A stretch of 64,000 bases of DNA from an uncultured SAR86 cluster bacterium (GTDB lineage Bacteria > Pseudomonadota > Gammaproteobacteria > Magnimaribacterales > D2472): the NCBI GenBank assembly GCA_902557965.1, contig CACECK010000002.1, positions 1 through 64,000 of the forward strand. Direction: 5' to 3'. Under the pieces are notes generated by a model. The model did not search any database and had not been told where the DNA came from. It was given only the letters and a program-made list of their open reading frames with translations. Both the position numbers and the translations under genes were made by a program. Positions 1 to 10,593 of the stretch are shown piece by piece (position 1 is the first letter of the stretch; each line of letters opens with the position of its first letter).

Positions 1-1940
1 GTTTAAGACCAAATATCTCAATTAGAGGAACTGCTATTGAAAGGTCTGGAAAAGTAACAATTATGGAAGATGGTGTTTTAGTAGCTCCTTCTCCATACAC
101 TTCCTCAGCAGCATACTATTTCCCAACTACTGCAAGAATTCATTCTGTAGAAGTATTGAAAGGACCAGCTGTTGTATCGCAAGGACCGCAGACAATCGGC
201 GGGGCTATTAACTTAATAAGTACACCAATACCAGAAGTAAATTCAGGTAAGTTTGTGCAAGAAATTGGTGAAAACGGAATGGCAAGAACTCATGCATATT
301 ATGGCGCTACTCAAGGAAACTTTGGTGCATTAGTAGAAGTACACGAACATTCAAGTGATGGTTTTGATTCAATTGCAAATGTTGGTGGCGATACTGGTTT
401 TGATAAATCAGATCTTATGATTAAAGCAAGATATAGTTCTGGCAATCATACATTGACATTAAAAAGAGTAGATCTTGATGAAAATTCAGATCAATCATAT
501 GTTGGTCTTTCTCAAGAAAGTTTTATGTCTAATCCTAGAATGAGATACGGAGCGACAGCATACGATGAAATGATGAATGACGGAGAACAGACATCTTTAA
601 CGTATGTTGGTGATTTTGATAACTTTAATGTTGTATTTACATCATGGCAAAACGACTATCACAGAGACTGGTTTAAAGTGAGTGACTTTAATAATTTGAA
701 AGCTCATGGTGAGGATGATGATATTAACGAACTAATAAGTAATGCAAATAATGGAAGTACAAATGCTCAAGCTATTCTAGATGGTGAACTACCTGTTCAA
801 ATAGAATATAAACATAATAATAGATTTTATAAAAACGAAGGCTATCAATTTAGAATTTCAACAGAAATTGGTATACATGCACTTACTATTGGCTATAGAG
901 ATATGGAAGATTCAGAGAGTAGAGTTCAGGCTCACGAATACGCTGATCAGTCTGCAGATGGATCCTTATCAGCTCTTTACGGTTACGTTGGCCTTAGTGG
1001 CAGCAATAACAGATTAAGAGAGTCAAGCGCAACTTCATATTACTTAGAAGATACTATGGATTTTGGTAAGCTTGCTCTAACAGTAGGTTACAGATCAGAA
1101 GACTATGATCAACGTCATAGAAGATGGTCAGATGCAGCTGGGCCAAATTTAACAGAAGTTAGAATTGGGCCTGCAGATGTTAGAGATACAATGGCTTATA
1201 ACGATCATACAACATCAAGTATTGGTGCTACATATGATCTTAACGACACAATGACTTTGGTTGCTGGATTCCATGAAGGAATGACTCCAATGTTCGGTGC
1301 TGATCCAGAAGAAGCTGACAACATGGAGCTTGGCGTAAGATATTCAGAGGGAACTACAAATATTGAAGCTTTCTACTTTGCAAGTGATTATTCAAGATTA
1401 GCAGCTGAATGTACTTTAGTAAGTGGCGCCTCATGTAATCCAGACGAATCAGCAGTATTTAGTGGTGGTGAAGCTGAAGTATCCGGTCTTGAGTTCACTG
1501 GATCTTGGTTGTTGCAGGGCAACTATGATGTTACGTACCCAATTTCAGTTAATTTCACAAGTACAGATGCTACATTTAAAAATAGTTCAGACAGTGACTA
1601 TTTTGGTACTGTAGCTGCTGGAGATGATTTACCATATATCCCTGATTCACAAAGCTCTATCGTTGTAGGGTTTATCAATGATAGTGGTCTTAGTGGAAAT
1701 GCAAGATTTGTTCGTGTTGGAGGTTCTTGTTCGCTTGCAGCTTGCGGAGTCTATAACAAAATTGAATCTCATAGCTATTTAGACTTAAATCTTAGAAAGG
1801 CTCTAAATGATTCAATGAGTGTGTATCTAATTCTTGAAAATGCACTTGATAGTGAAGATTTAATTTCAAGAGCACCCTCAGAAGGAGCTAGATCACAAAA
1901 ACCACAAACAATGAAAGTTGGTTTTTCATACAACTTTTAG
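1..1940 (+). CDS. TonB-dependent receptor, FecA-like (5' end outside window)
   Basis: Outer-membrane beta-barrel receptor for TonB-driven uptake of a siderophore or other ligand. The reading frame is open from the first bases of the window and codes plug-domain sequence before the first ATG at 63 (ISIRG, then KVTIMEDGV), so the gene starts upstream. The plug signature GPQTIGGAINLIS lies near residue 40 counted from that ATG. The rest alternates short aromatic strands and polar loops, as a 22-strand barrel does, and the protein ends in the aromatic FSYNF typical of outer-membrane proteins. The plug resembles the Fe(III)-dicitrate receptor FecA group, but the ligand cannot be told from sequence. 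The signal peptide and TonB box are not in view. A strong terminator follows. Confidence 0.9.
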   Translation, partial: LRPNISIRGTAIERSGKVTIMEDGVLVAPSPYTSSAAYYFPTTARIHSVEVLKGPAVVSQGPQTIGGAINLISTPIPEVNSGKFVQEIGENGMARTHAYYGATQGNFGALVEVHEHSSDGFDSIANVGGDTGFDKSDLMIKARYSSGNHTLTLKRVDLDENSDQSYVGLSQESFMSNPRMRYGATAYDEMMNDGEQTSLTYVGDFDNFNVVFTSWQNDYHRDWFKVSDFNNLKAHGEDDDINELISNANNGSTNAQAILDGELPVQIEYKHNNRFYKNEGYQFRISTEIGIHALTIGYRDMEDSESRVQAHEYADQSADGSLSALYGYVGLSGSNNRLRESSATSYYLEDTMDFGKLALTVGYRSEDYDQRHRRWSDAAGPNLTEVRIGPADVRDTMAYNDHTTSSIGATYDLNDTMTLVAGFHEGMTPMFGADPEEADNMELGVRYSEGTTNIEAFYFASDYSRLAAECTLVSGASCNPDESAVFSGGEAEVSGLEFTGSWLLQGNYDVTYPISVNFTSTDATFKNSSDSDYFGTVAAGDDLPYIPDSQSSIVVGFINDSGLSGNARFVRVGGSCSLAACGVYNKIESHSYLDLNLRKALNDSMSVYLILENALDSEDLISRAPSEGARSQKPQTMKVGFSYNF

Positions 1941-1956
1941 TAATTTTTTAGGAGAG

Positions 1957-1977
1957 AGGGGTGCAGCGCATACCCCT
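1957..1977 (+). repeat. Inverted repeat upstream of terminator (possible antiterminator arm)
   Basis: AGGGGT at 1957-1962 is the inverse complement of ACCCCT at 1972-1977, with a 9-base loop. The ACCCCT arm could alternatively pair with AGGGG at 1986-1990, which is itself the left arm of the terminator that follows. The hairpins are therefore mutually exclusive, as in attenuators. Seen in sequence; function is inference. Confidence 0.5.
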
Positions 1978-1983
1978 AAAGTT

Positions 1984-2011
1984 AAAGGGGCAATTTATTG
2001 CCCCTTTTTTT
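1984..2011 (+). terminator. Rho-independent terminator after the TonB receptor
   Basis: A perfect 10-bp stem (AAAGGGGCAA / TTGCCCCTTT) closes a 4-base TTTA loop and runs into a T tract ending at 2011. It starts 43 bases after the receptor stop codon and ends 20 bases before the next start codon. It is the clearest intrinsic terminator in the window. Confidence 0.92.
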
Positions 2012-2031
2012 AAAATAAGTAAAATAACAGT

Positions 2032-2577
2032 ATGAGAAATTTCCTAAAGTATGATGACACTCAAGTTGTAAAATATGACAGCATAATATTAGCTGTTATT
2101 TACACAGTAGGTCACATATTTATTGCAATGACCTGTAACAGGATTATCACTGGCGCTTCATTGAATATGGCAGCTGCAGATGCATTTGTAGAGCCTATTA
2201 TTAATGGTTTTTGGTTTTATTTCCTTCTTGTCTATATTAAGACAAACATTGAAAAGAAAATTAACAATAATTCTATTACGTTTTTATCTAATGCTAAATT
2301 GGGACTATATTTAGCAATTTTATATACCATTGGCCATATTTTTATTGCAATGGTTTGTAACAGATTATTAACTGGAGCTCCATTAAATCTAGCAGCTATT
2401 GATGCTCTTGTAGAGCCTATTGTTAATGGTTTTTGGTTTTATCTTCTTTTTGTAGTATTTAATAAATACAAAATGCGCTCAAAAGCTTATTCCGGAAAGA
2501 GCAACAAAAGCCCGGCACCAGGGGCATATCAGTCATCAAAACTTGCACCAGTCAATAACAAAAAGAATATAGATTAA
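2032..2577 (+). CDS. Small membrane protein built of two copies of one module (DUF2061-like)
   Basis: 181-residue integral membrane protein of unknown function. Residues 24-66 and 98-140 are near copies of each other, offset by 74 residues. Both contain GHIFIAM, a CNR triplet, TGA, AA.DA, VEP and NGFWFY, so an ancestral two-helix module was duplicated inside the gene. The conserved TG and EP positions recall the DUF2061 membrane family, but this is a resemblance judged by eye. The tail from about residue 145 is polar, basic and rich in Ser, Lys and Pro, probably cytoplasmic. The start ATG has no clear ribosome binding site and lies just after a terminator, so expression may depend on readthrough. 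Confidence 0.7.
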   Translation: MRNFLKYDDTQVVKYDSIILAVIYTVGHIFIAMTCNRIITGASLNMAAADAFVEPIINGFWFYFLLVYIKTNIEKKINNNSITFLSNAKLGLYLAILYTIGHIFIAMVCNRLLTGAPLNLAAIDALVEPIVNGFWFYLLFVVFNKYKMRSKAYSGKSNKSPAPGAYQSSKLAPVNNKKNID

Positions 2578-2623
2578 GTATACAAAAAATTTTTCTATAC
2601 AGTACAATACTTCAACCCAATGT

Positions 2624-2699
2624 GGGGCTATAGCTCAGCTGGGAGAGCACCTGCTTTGCAAGCAGGGGGTCCGCGGTTCGATCCCGCGTAGCTCCACCA
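2624..2699 (+). tRNA. tRNA-Ala (anticodon TGC), CCA encoded
   Basis: Full cloverleaf: acceptor GGGGCTA pairs with TAGCTCC including one G-U, the D-arm is TAGCTCAGCTGGGAGAGC, the anticodon stem CCTGC/GCAGG holds loop TTTGCAA with anticodon TGC, and the T-arm contains GGTTCGATCCC. Discriminator A is followed by a genomically encoded CCA. A single tRNA outside any rRNA operon. A TACAAT box at 2603-2608 could be its -10, but no good -35 was seen. Confidence 0.97.
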
Positions 2700-2704
2700 T
2701 TTAA

Positions 2705-4933
<2,229 letters not shown>

Positions 4934-4934
4934 A

Positions 4935-6188
4935 TTACTTAGTTTCTAATATTTTTATATTTTGTAGTGATTGCATCGAGTATGTTGCAATCACTGCCAA
5001 TATATTCATATATAACTGAGCTAACAGTAGTTTAGTAGAGAGCAACTCTAAGCTTATAAATTCAAAATAATATATTCCAAGAATAGTAAAGAAAGCAAAG
5101 AACAATATCATTCGGTATGCTAATACTTTTGCTTGCATCAGATAACCTGTTATTGAAGATATAAATACAATAATTATTCCAAATGCTGCAATCTCAAAAT
5201 AAGTGTGAGATGAAACAAATGTTAGAACTGATCCAGACACAGCGATTGTAAAGAGCATTTGAAAGAAACCAAATATTTTTATATCTGAAGTTACCTTAGG
5301 ATTAAATTTCTTATAAAAATCATTTGGATTTTTTTCTTCGATGCAGTCATCTGGTCTCCAGTATGTTTGCGAGAACCATACCTTTACCTTATCGTGCCAT
5401 GATTTAGTTTTAATAGTATCCTTAATCATTATTGAAAATACTTGGAAGTTTGCCCAAAGAGGATTCCAGCTATTTAAAGGAGTAGCTGTTCCATATACTG
5501 GCTTTAAATCAGATCTTTCTGCTGTATATGTGCCAAACATTCTATCCCAAATAATAAATACACCACCGTAGTTGGCATCAATGTACTCTTTGTTTTTAGC
5601 ATGATGTATTCCGTGATTCATTGGGGTGATGAAAACTTTTTCCATCCAGCCTAAATGACCAATATGTTCAGTATGAACCCAAAATTGATAAACTAAATTA
5701 ACACCTGCAACTGCAATAAAAACTTCTACAGGCACACCAAGCAGTATCATCGGCATATAAAATATCCATTTCCATAACCAACCCGTGCTGGTTTGTCTTA
5801 GTGCTGTTGCAAGATTAAAATCTTCACCATGATGATGTACGCTGTGTGTTGCCCACAAAATCTTAATTTCATGATGCATTCTATGCATCCAATAGTATGA
5901 CAAATCATATAACAAGAAAGCTATTATCCATGTAAATGGATTTTTTACAGATAGTAACTCTAAATTAAGATTTGTGCTGATATAAACAAATATTACACTT
6001 TGAACACCAAGGTTAAGCATGGTAGGGAATCGACTTATCATTCCAATAGTAATGCTTGTTACCGTATCATTAAGTCGATAAGTATTTTTACCAACGTATT
6101 TACCATAGAAATATTCAATTACTATAAGCAAAAAGAATACTGGTATAGCAAATGTTATGATTACTGACTTATCTGTTACTACTTCCAT
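4935..6188 (-). CDS. Fatty acid hydroxylase / sterol desaturase superfamily membrane enzyme
   Basis: Membrane-bound non-heme diiron oxygenase of the fatty-acid hydroxylase superfamily. The histidine boxes are all visible: HRMHH at residues 102-106, H115 with HHH 118-120, H172/H175, and H192 with HH195-196 in HGIHHAKN. Hydrophobic segments flank the boxes: one at the N-terminus, two before the first box, one near 143-165, and about four after residue 310. The 417-residue length and the extra C-terminal helices fit the alkylglycerol-monooxygenase-like branch better than short sterol desaturases. The substrate is unknown; membrane lipids or ether lipids are possible. It is the last gene of a long minus-strand array, 25 bases after the pantothenate kinase. 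Confidence 0.85.
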   Translation of the reverse strand: MEVVTDKSVIITFAIPVFFLLIVIEYFYGKYVGKNTYRLNDTVTSITIGMISRFPTMLNLGVQSVIFVYISTNLNLELLSVKNPFTWIIAFLLYDLSYYWMHRMHHEIKILWATHSVHHHGEDFNLATALRQTSTGWLWKWIFYMPMILLGVPVEVFIAVAGVNLVYQFWVHTEHIGHLGWMEKVFITPMNHGIHHAKNKEYIDANYGGVFIIWDRMFGTYTAERSDLKPVYGTATPLNSWNPLWANFQVFSIMIKDTIKTKSWHDKVKVWFSQTYWRPDDCIEEKNPNDFYKKFNPKVTSDIKIFGFFQMLFTIAVSGSVLTFVSSHTYFEIAAFGIIIVFISSITGYLMQAKVLAYRMILFFAFFTILGIYYFEFISLELLSTKLLLAQLYMNILAVIATYSMQSLQNIKILETK

Positions 6189-6213
6189 ACCTTAGAATTA
6201 TAAAAAAATTTCA

Positions 6214-7023
6214 TTAATTTGTCGTTATAAGTTTGAGTGCACCGACTACGGTACCATATTCTCTGTTATCTTCAAAGATTCCTCGCATATCTGCTAATTT
6301 CAACCTTTCGTTAATTGCATTTTTAATATATTTGTTTGTTGAAACTCTTCCAATAAAATGAACTTTATTGATTCCACATAATGATGCATTAAGATAGGCT
6401 ATTGTTCCAATAACCTCTCCAATCATATTTAATAGTGCAGCAGCAATATCATTCTCTGATACATCATCTTTTTTCTTTAATTTAGCAAAATTAGATGCAG
6501 TCACTGAAGGATTTAAAACCCCAATGTCATTCACAACATCACCAATTAATAGATCTATATTCTTTCTGTCGCCAAATGTAGCTTTTTTAGTTATCTCATC
6601 TATTGATGAGCTATTTAAAACTAAATTACCAAAACCTTGAAGTGTTCCACCTCCGATGGCAATTCCACCAATATAATTAAATTCTCCATTTTGATGATGA
6701 ATGCAAGCTGTTCCGGTTCCGGCACTAATAACAACAAACGGCCCATGTGTATTGTAAATTTCAATCGCACCGCAACCAATCGCATTTGTTTCATTTATTT
6801 TTATGACTTCAACGTTTTTATAAATACTTTCAAGAGAATCTGACTTCCCTCCTGTAACAGCAATTTTATCTACATCATCAATATCAATATTTAAATGTTT
6901 AAAAATTTCATCAAGCATTGAATGATCAATCTTTTTTGATGGAAGTGTAAAAAAATCTACATTAGCATCCTTGCTTACCGCAATATCAGTATTTGAAATA
7001 CCAAAATCAATTGCTACTTTCAT
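6214..7023 (-). CDS. coaW: Type II pantothenate kinase
   Basis: Catalyses the first step of coenzyme A synthesis, ATP-dependent phosphorylation of pantothenate. It has the actin-like ATPase fold of type II kinases: an N-terminal phosphate loop (DFGISNTDIAV, residues 6-16), a likely catalytic Glu in NETNAIG, a second phosphate loop ISAGTGTA, the hallmark GGIAIGGGTLQGFGNLV, and an adenosine motif FIGRVSTN. At 269 residues it matches the staphylococcal CoaW length. The usual gammaproteobacterial enzymes are type I (CoaA) or type III (CoaX), so this type is unusual here. Its start overlaps the end of the DoxX gene by 17 bases, which suggests co-translation. Confidence 0.85.
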   Translation of the reverse strand: MKVAIDFGISNTDIAVSKDANVDFFTLPSKKIDHSMLDEIFKHLNIDIDDVDKIAVTGGKSDSLESIYKNVEVIKINETNAIGCGAIEIYNTHGPFVVISAGTGTACIHHQNGEFNYIGGIAIGGGTLQGFGNLVLNSSSIDEITKKATFGDRKNIDLLIGDVVNDIGVLNPSVTASNFAKLKKKDDVSENDIAAALLNMIGEVIGTIAYLNASLCGINKVHFIGRVSTNKYIKNAINERLKLADMRGIFEDNREYGTVVGALKLITTN

Positions 7024-7396
7024 GAGTTTTGTAGAGTATTAAAAGCCCAGCAAGAATGGCAATGTTTTTTATGAAATTTTGCATTTCATGTTTTTGATTG
7101 ATGACATCATTAATATTCCAAAAGTCATGTATATAGAAATTAAACAGAATTATGTTGATTGCCAAAATCAGCGAACCTAGCTTTAAAAATCGACCTAAAA
7201 TTATTGATGTCCCAAAAATTAATTGACATAAAATAACTAAAATTAATGAAAAGGCAGGGAATGGAACCTCGTTTATTGTGACGATTTGTATATATTCTGG
7301 AAACGAAAGTACTTTAGATATACCAGGTACTAAAAAGTACAAACCAATAATTACTCTACCTGTAAGGTAGATATATTTGTCAAAATTGTCACTCAA
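7007..7396 (-). CDS. DoxX family membrane protein
   Basis: 129-residue four-helix membrane protein of the DoxX family. It begins with the family's first-helix pattern (GRVIIGLYFLVPGISKVLSF); three further hydrophobic segments follow, the last ending at LLILYKT. DoxX-type proteins are linked in other organisms to thiosulfate/quinone or redox-stress functions, but the family is heterogeneous and no specific role can be read here. It lies 4 bases after the DUF305/LVIVD gene and overlaps the pantothenate kinase start, so it is probably in the same transcript. Confidence 0.78.
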   Translation of the reverse strand: MSDNFDKYIYLTGRVIIGLYFLVPGISKVLSFPEYIQIVTINEVPFPAFSLILVILCQLIFGTSIILGRFLKLGSLILAINIILFNFYIHDFWNINDVINQKHEMQNFIKNIAILAGLLILYKTHESSN

Positions 7397-7400
7397 TTGT

Positions 7401-9593
7401 TTATTCTAAGTAAGTTGATGGCCAGGTCATAGGAACCTGCTGCTGAGGATTAAAAACTCTAGGACCTTTTGCAGGGTAGGCCTTTGCTGCTGCAGATATT
7501 TCCTCTGCGCTTATAAATTCACTTGGAACTAACTTGAAAACATCTAGGCCTCTAGTAATTTCTGTTCCGTAAATATAACCATCATAAAAATATGTTGACC
7601 AATAACCACCAGTGATGAGGACATCTTCGAGTATTGGTCCTCTATCAAAATAAGCTATTTCAGTAGGATTAGAAGAATCAGTAAAGTCCATAATTGATAA
7701 ACCGCCTTGGTACCAAGCTTGAACAAAAATATCTCTATTTGGAATTGGAATAATTGAGCCATTGTGAGCAACACAATTTTCTGTTTCTAACTGAGGTGCA
7801 GGCATTTTATAGTGACTTTTAAATACCATTTTATTATCAACAATGTCATATATTGCGTCAGCGCCCCAATCCAGTGGATCCCAGGCACGACATCTAGCTC
7901 GACCACCGCCACCCCATTCATCTGTGAAGATAACCTTAGTACCATCGTTGTTAAATGTTGCTGAATGCCAATATGCAAAACCTTTGTCAGTAACAACATC
8001 AAGTCTTTGTGGGTTATATGGATCTGTTATATCAAATAAAATACCGTTGCCTGAACATGCTCCAGCGGCGATATTTGCTGAAGGAAAGACTGTTATATCA
8101 TGACACTGATCTGTTCTTTTTGTATCTTGTGTATCATCCCCATGATCACCTCCTTGCCATAATCCTGCAAGTGAACCAGTTTCCTCATCGGCAAAAACTG
8201 TTGGACTAGATACTATTCTTGCCTTGGATGGGTCTGAAACAGGAATTTCTATAACGTCAATTCTAAAAAGCGCTGTTCTTTTGTCTCCAGGAACATTTCC
8301 AACGCATATTTCCATTTCATCTTCATCTCTAACACTACCTGTCCCTGAGTTATATACAATAATTTTTCCATCTTCATTAGGACCTGAAACTATTGAGTGC
8401 GTGTGCGATCCTCGACACGTCTGAACGGCACCAACTTGTATGGGGTTTGTGAGATCAGAAATATCAAATATTCTAATACCTCTGAATCTTTCTGGACTTG
8501 CGTCTCTTCCAACTCCCTCAAGTCCACAATCAATTCGGCTCCTAATTTGTTCAACAGACATAATTAGTATATCTCCAACAATAGATACATCTCCTTGACC
8601 ACCCGGACAAACGACTGATGAAAGAAGATCCGGAATACCATCATCATTTAACTTATATATATTAAACCCGTGATAGCTACCAGCAACTAAAATATCATCT
8701 CTAAATGCCATATCTGTATTAGCAAAACTCAACATAGGGCTTCTTAGTGAACGAGACTTTTCTAAAGTTGTTTTTTCTCTATCCTCTTCAGGTTTTGTTG
8801 TATCTTCAGATCCTTTTGCTGCTGGATTTTCGGGATCATAAAATCCTGTTGGTTTTCTTAGAGAAGTTATTAGTTCTAAATTTAGAATTGCTTCATCTGC
8901 AATAAATAGGCCTGCTGTTAAACCAGATCTTGGATCATCAGATAAATTCACAGCAATAACATTCATTCTTTCAATCTCAACGCCTTGATCATTCACTAAA
9001 TCAGAAACAAACTCATTTAAAATAGGATCATACGCAGCACCAGGATATTTTTTTAGATCTTCTACCATTTCAAGGGCACCATCATGATGAGCAATCATTA
9101 GTTGAAGGAATAACCTATCAAAATCTGTACTTTTTGAATTTCTTAACTCACTTAATTGTTTAGGGCTAGCCATTCCAACCATTTCTGCATGCATTTGGTG
9201 GTGATTATGGTTTCCCATCATATTGTGAGCATACTCACCCCTTTCTTTTAACCAACTTTCCATAAAGTTAATTTCGTCCTCTTGAGACACATCTATTCTC
9301 TTAGCAAGATCTACAATTGTTTTATTATTAGTCCTTTCGTCTACTAAATTTGACATAAGAATAGCTTGTTCATGATGCACAATCATTCCTCTGAGAAATT
9401 TCACATCAGCTTTGATATACGAAGTATTTGCAATATCAGTTGCAGCATTTGCATCTAGATTTTTAGAAGGTTCGCCAGGAGCACCTGGTTGAATGATTGG
9501 AGCTTGATTAATAATTGAATTGGAAGCGCCTAATTGAAAAGCTGATACAAGTAAAAAAAAATATAAAGGTTTTTTAAATTTTAATTTAAGCAT
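7401..9593 (-). CDS. Secreted DUF305 plus LVIVD-repeat protein
   Basis: Exported two-part protein of about 730 residues. A signal peptide (MLKLKFKKPLYFFLLVSAF) is followed by a DUF305 domain with paired His motifs MIVHHEQAI and MIAHHDGALEM, about 95 residues apart, and a His/Met-rich linker (NMMGNHNHHQMHAEM) that could bind copper. From about residue 290 to the end there is a repeat-containing LVIVD-type beta-propeller-like region with phrases such as IRIFDISDLTNP and LFDITDPYNP. Start choice: ATG at 9593 places GAGG nine bases upstream and gives a clean signal peptide; an upstream ATG at 9608 and TTG at 9611 are less likely. Several Cys residues in the C-terminal half suggest periplasmic disulfides. 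Function unknown; metal binding is inference. Confidence 0.82.
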   Translation of the reverse strand: MLKLKFKKPLYFFLLVSAFQLGASNSIINQAPIIQPGAPGEPSKNLDANAATDIANTSYIKADVKFLRGMIVHHEQAILMSNLVDERTNNKTIVDLAKRIDVSQEDEINFMESWLKERGEYAHNMMGNHNHHQMHAEMVGMASPKQLSELRNSKSTDFDRLFLQLMIAHHDGALEMVEDLKKYPGAAYDPILNEFVSDLVNDQGVEIERMNVIAVNLSDDPRSGLTAGLFIADEAILNLELITSLRKPTGFYDPENPAAKGSEDTTKPEEDREKTTLEKSRSLRSPMLSFANTDMAFRDDILVAGSYHGFNIYKLNDDGIPDLLSSVVCPGGQGDVSIVGDILIMSVEQIRSRIDCGLEGVGRDASPERFRGIRIFDISDLTNPIQVGAVQTCRGSHTHSIVSGPNEDGKIIVYNSGTGSVRDEDEMEICVGNVPGDKRTALFRIDVIEIPVSDPSKARIVSSPTVFADEETGSLAGLWQGGDHGDDTQDTKRTDQCHDITVFPSANIAAGACSGNGILFDITDPYNPQRLDVVTDKGFAYWHSATFNNDGTKVIFTDEWGGGGRARCRAWDPLDWGADAIYDIVDNKMVFKSHYKMPAPQLETENCVAHNGSIIPIPNRDIFVQAWYQGGLSIMDFTDSSNPTEIAYFDRGPILEDVLITGGYWSTYFYDGYIYGTEITRGLDVFKLVPSEFISAEEISAAAKAYPAKGPRVFNPQQQVPMTWPSTYLE

Positions 9594-9783
9594 CTTTGTT
9601 ATCCTCATCAATTATTTCTTTTGATTCACCCTCAATGATATTTTCATTTTTGTTAGCAGAGTTCCCAAATCTATTGATACGGTTATTTCTGTTTAGTTGT
9701 TTACTTGAGGCCTTAACCTTAGCGAGCTTAAAAAATGCAAATAATGCTATAACAGCAATTAGACCAAATACTAAGTTATTCAT
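9586..9783 (-). CDS. Small single-pass membrane protein with INRFGNSAN motif
   Basis: 65-residue protein of unknown function. Residues 3-19 form one transmembrane helix, followed by a basic stretch (KLAKVKASSKQLNRNNR) and an acidic tail (EGESKEIIDEDNKD). Residues 36-44 read INRFGNSAN, almost identical to INRFGRSAN near the N-terminus of the BaxI_1 protein encoded immediately upstream. It starts 6 bases after that gene and its end overlaps the DUF305/LVIVD start by 8 bases, so it is almost certainly a real gene within the same operon. Confidence 0.7.
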   Translation of the reverse strand: MNNLVFGLIAVIALFAFFKLAKVKASSKQLNRNNRINRFGNSANKNENIIEGESKEIIDEDNKDA

Positions 9784-9789
9784 CGAAAA

Positions 9790-10533
9790 TTACCTGCTTC
9801 TGATTTTTGCTAGTAATCTTAAAATTTCAAGATAAAGCCATATTAAGGTCACCATAAGACTAAAGGCGCCGTACCATTCCATATATTTTGGCATTCCTTT
9901 TTCAGCACCTTCTTCAATAAAATCAAAATCGAGAACCAGACTTAGAGCTGCAACACCTACAATTATTAATGAAATACCAATACTCATTGGAGAATTTGAT
10001 GTTAGAAAACTGAGTGTTGAACCAAAAAAGCTCATTACAAAATTTACTAAATATAAAATCATTATTCCGCCTATAGCAGATACCAACATTAATCTGAAAT
10101 TTTGAGTTGGAAGAATTAGACCAGACTTATAACAGACTAATAATGTTGCAAGTATTCCAAAAGTAAGTGCTAGGGCCTGCATCGCAATCCCAGGAAATTG
10201 TGCTTCGAAGATCATGGTTATGCCACCCAAGAAAATACCTTGACTCAATGCATACAAAGGAGCAGTTGAGCCTGCTTTTGCAGGACTTCTGAAAATTGTT
10301 ACCATTGCTAAAATAAAACCAATTATGGCTGCTGGAAGCATCAATTGAGGTATGTTCCACCCAATAAATGCACCACCAAAACATAGAGATAAAAGAATAC
10401 CAGTCTTGTTCACAGCGCCATCAAGGGTCATTCTTTCACTAAGTGGAATATCGCCATATGTACTACCAAAGTTTCTTGTAAAAGCAGGATTAGCTGATCT
10501 TCCAAATCTATTTATTGCAGCATGTTTAGACAT
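9790..10533 (-). CDS. Bax inhibitor-1 like membrane protein (BaxI_1 family)
   Basis: 247-residue integral membrane protein with about seven hydrophobic segments. It fits the bacterial BaxI_1 group within the BI-1/YccA superfamily: a polar N-terminus with SANPAFTRNFG, MTLDGAVNKTG before the first helix, and a late acidic DFDFIEEG motif followed by EWYGAFSLMVTLIWLYLEILRLL. Superfamily members are pH-sensitive calcium leak channels or protease modulators; the role of this branch is not known. The N-terminal INRFGRSAN recurs in the next gene. It lies 60 bases downstream of the diiron protein and may have its own promoter. Confidence 0.82.
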   Translation of the reverse strand: MSKHAAINRFGRSANPAFTRNFGSTYGDIPLSERMTLDGAVNKTGILLSLCFGGAFIGWNIPQLMLPAAIIGFILAMVTIFRSPAKAGSTAPLYALSQGIFLGGITMIFEAQFPGIAMQALALTFGILATLLVCYKSGLILPTQNFRLMLVSAIGGIMILYLVNFVMSFFGSTLSFLTSNSPMSIGISLIIVGVAALSLVLDFDFIEEGAEKGMPKYMEWYGAFSLMVTLIWLYLEILRLLAKIRSR

Positions 10534-10593
10534 AAGTAATCTCCATATTTATTATCATACTAATTAGGTATGGTCAGAAAGACAAATTTAAAG

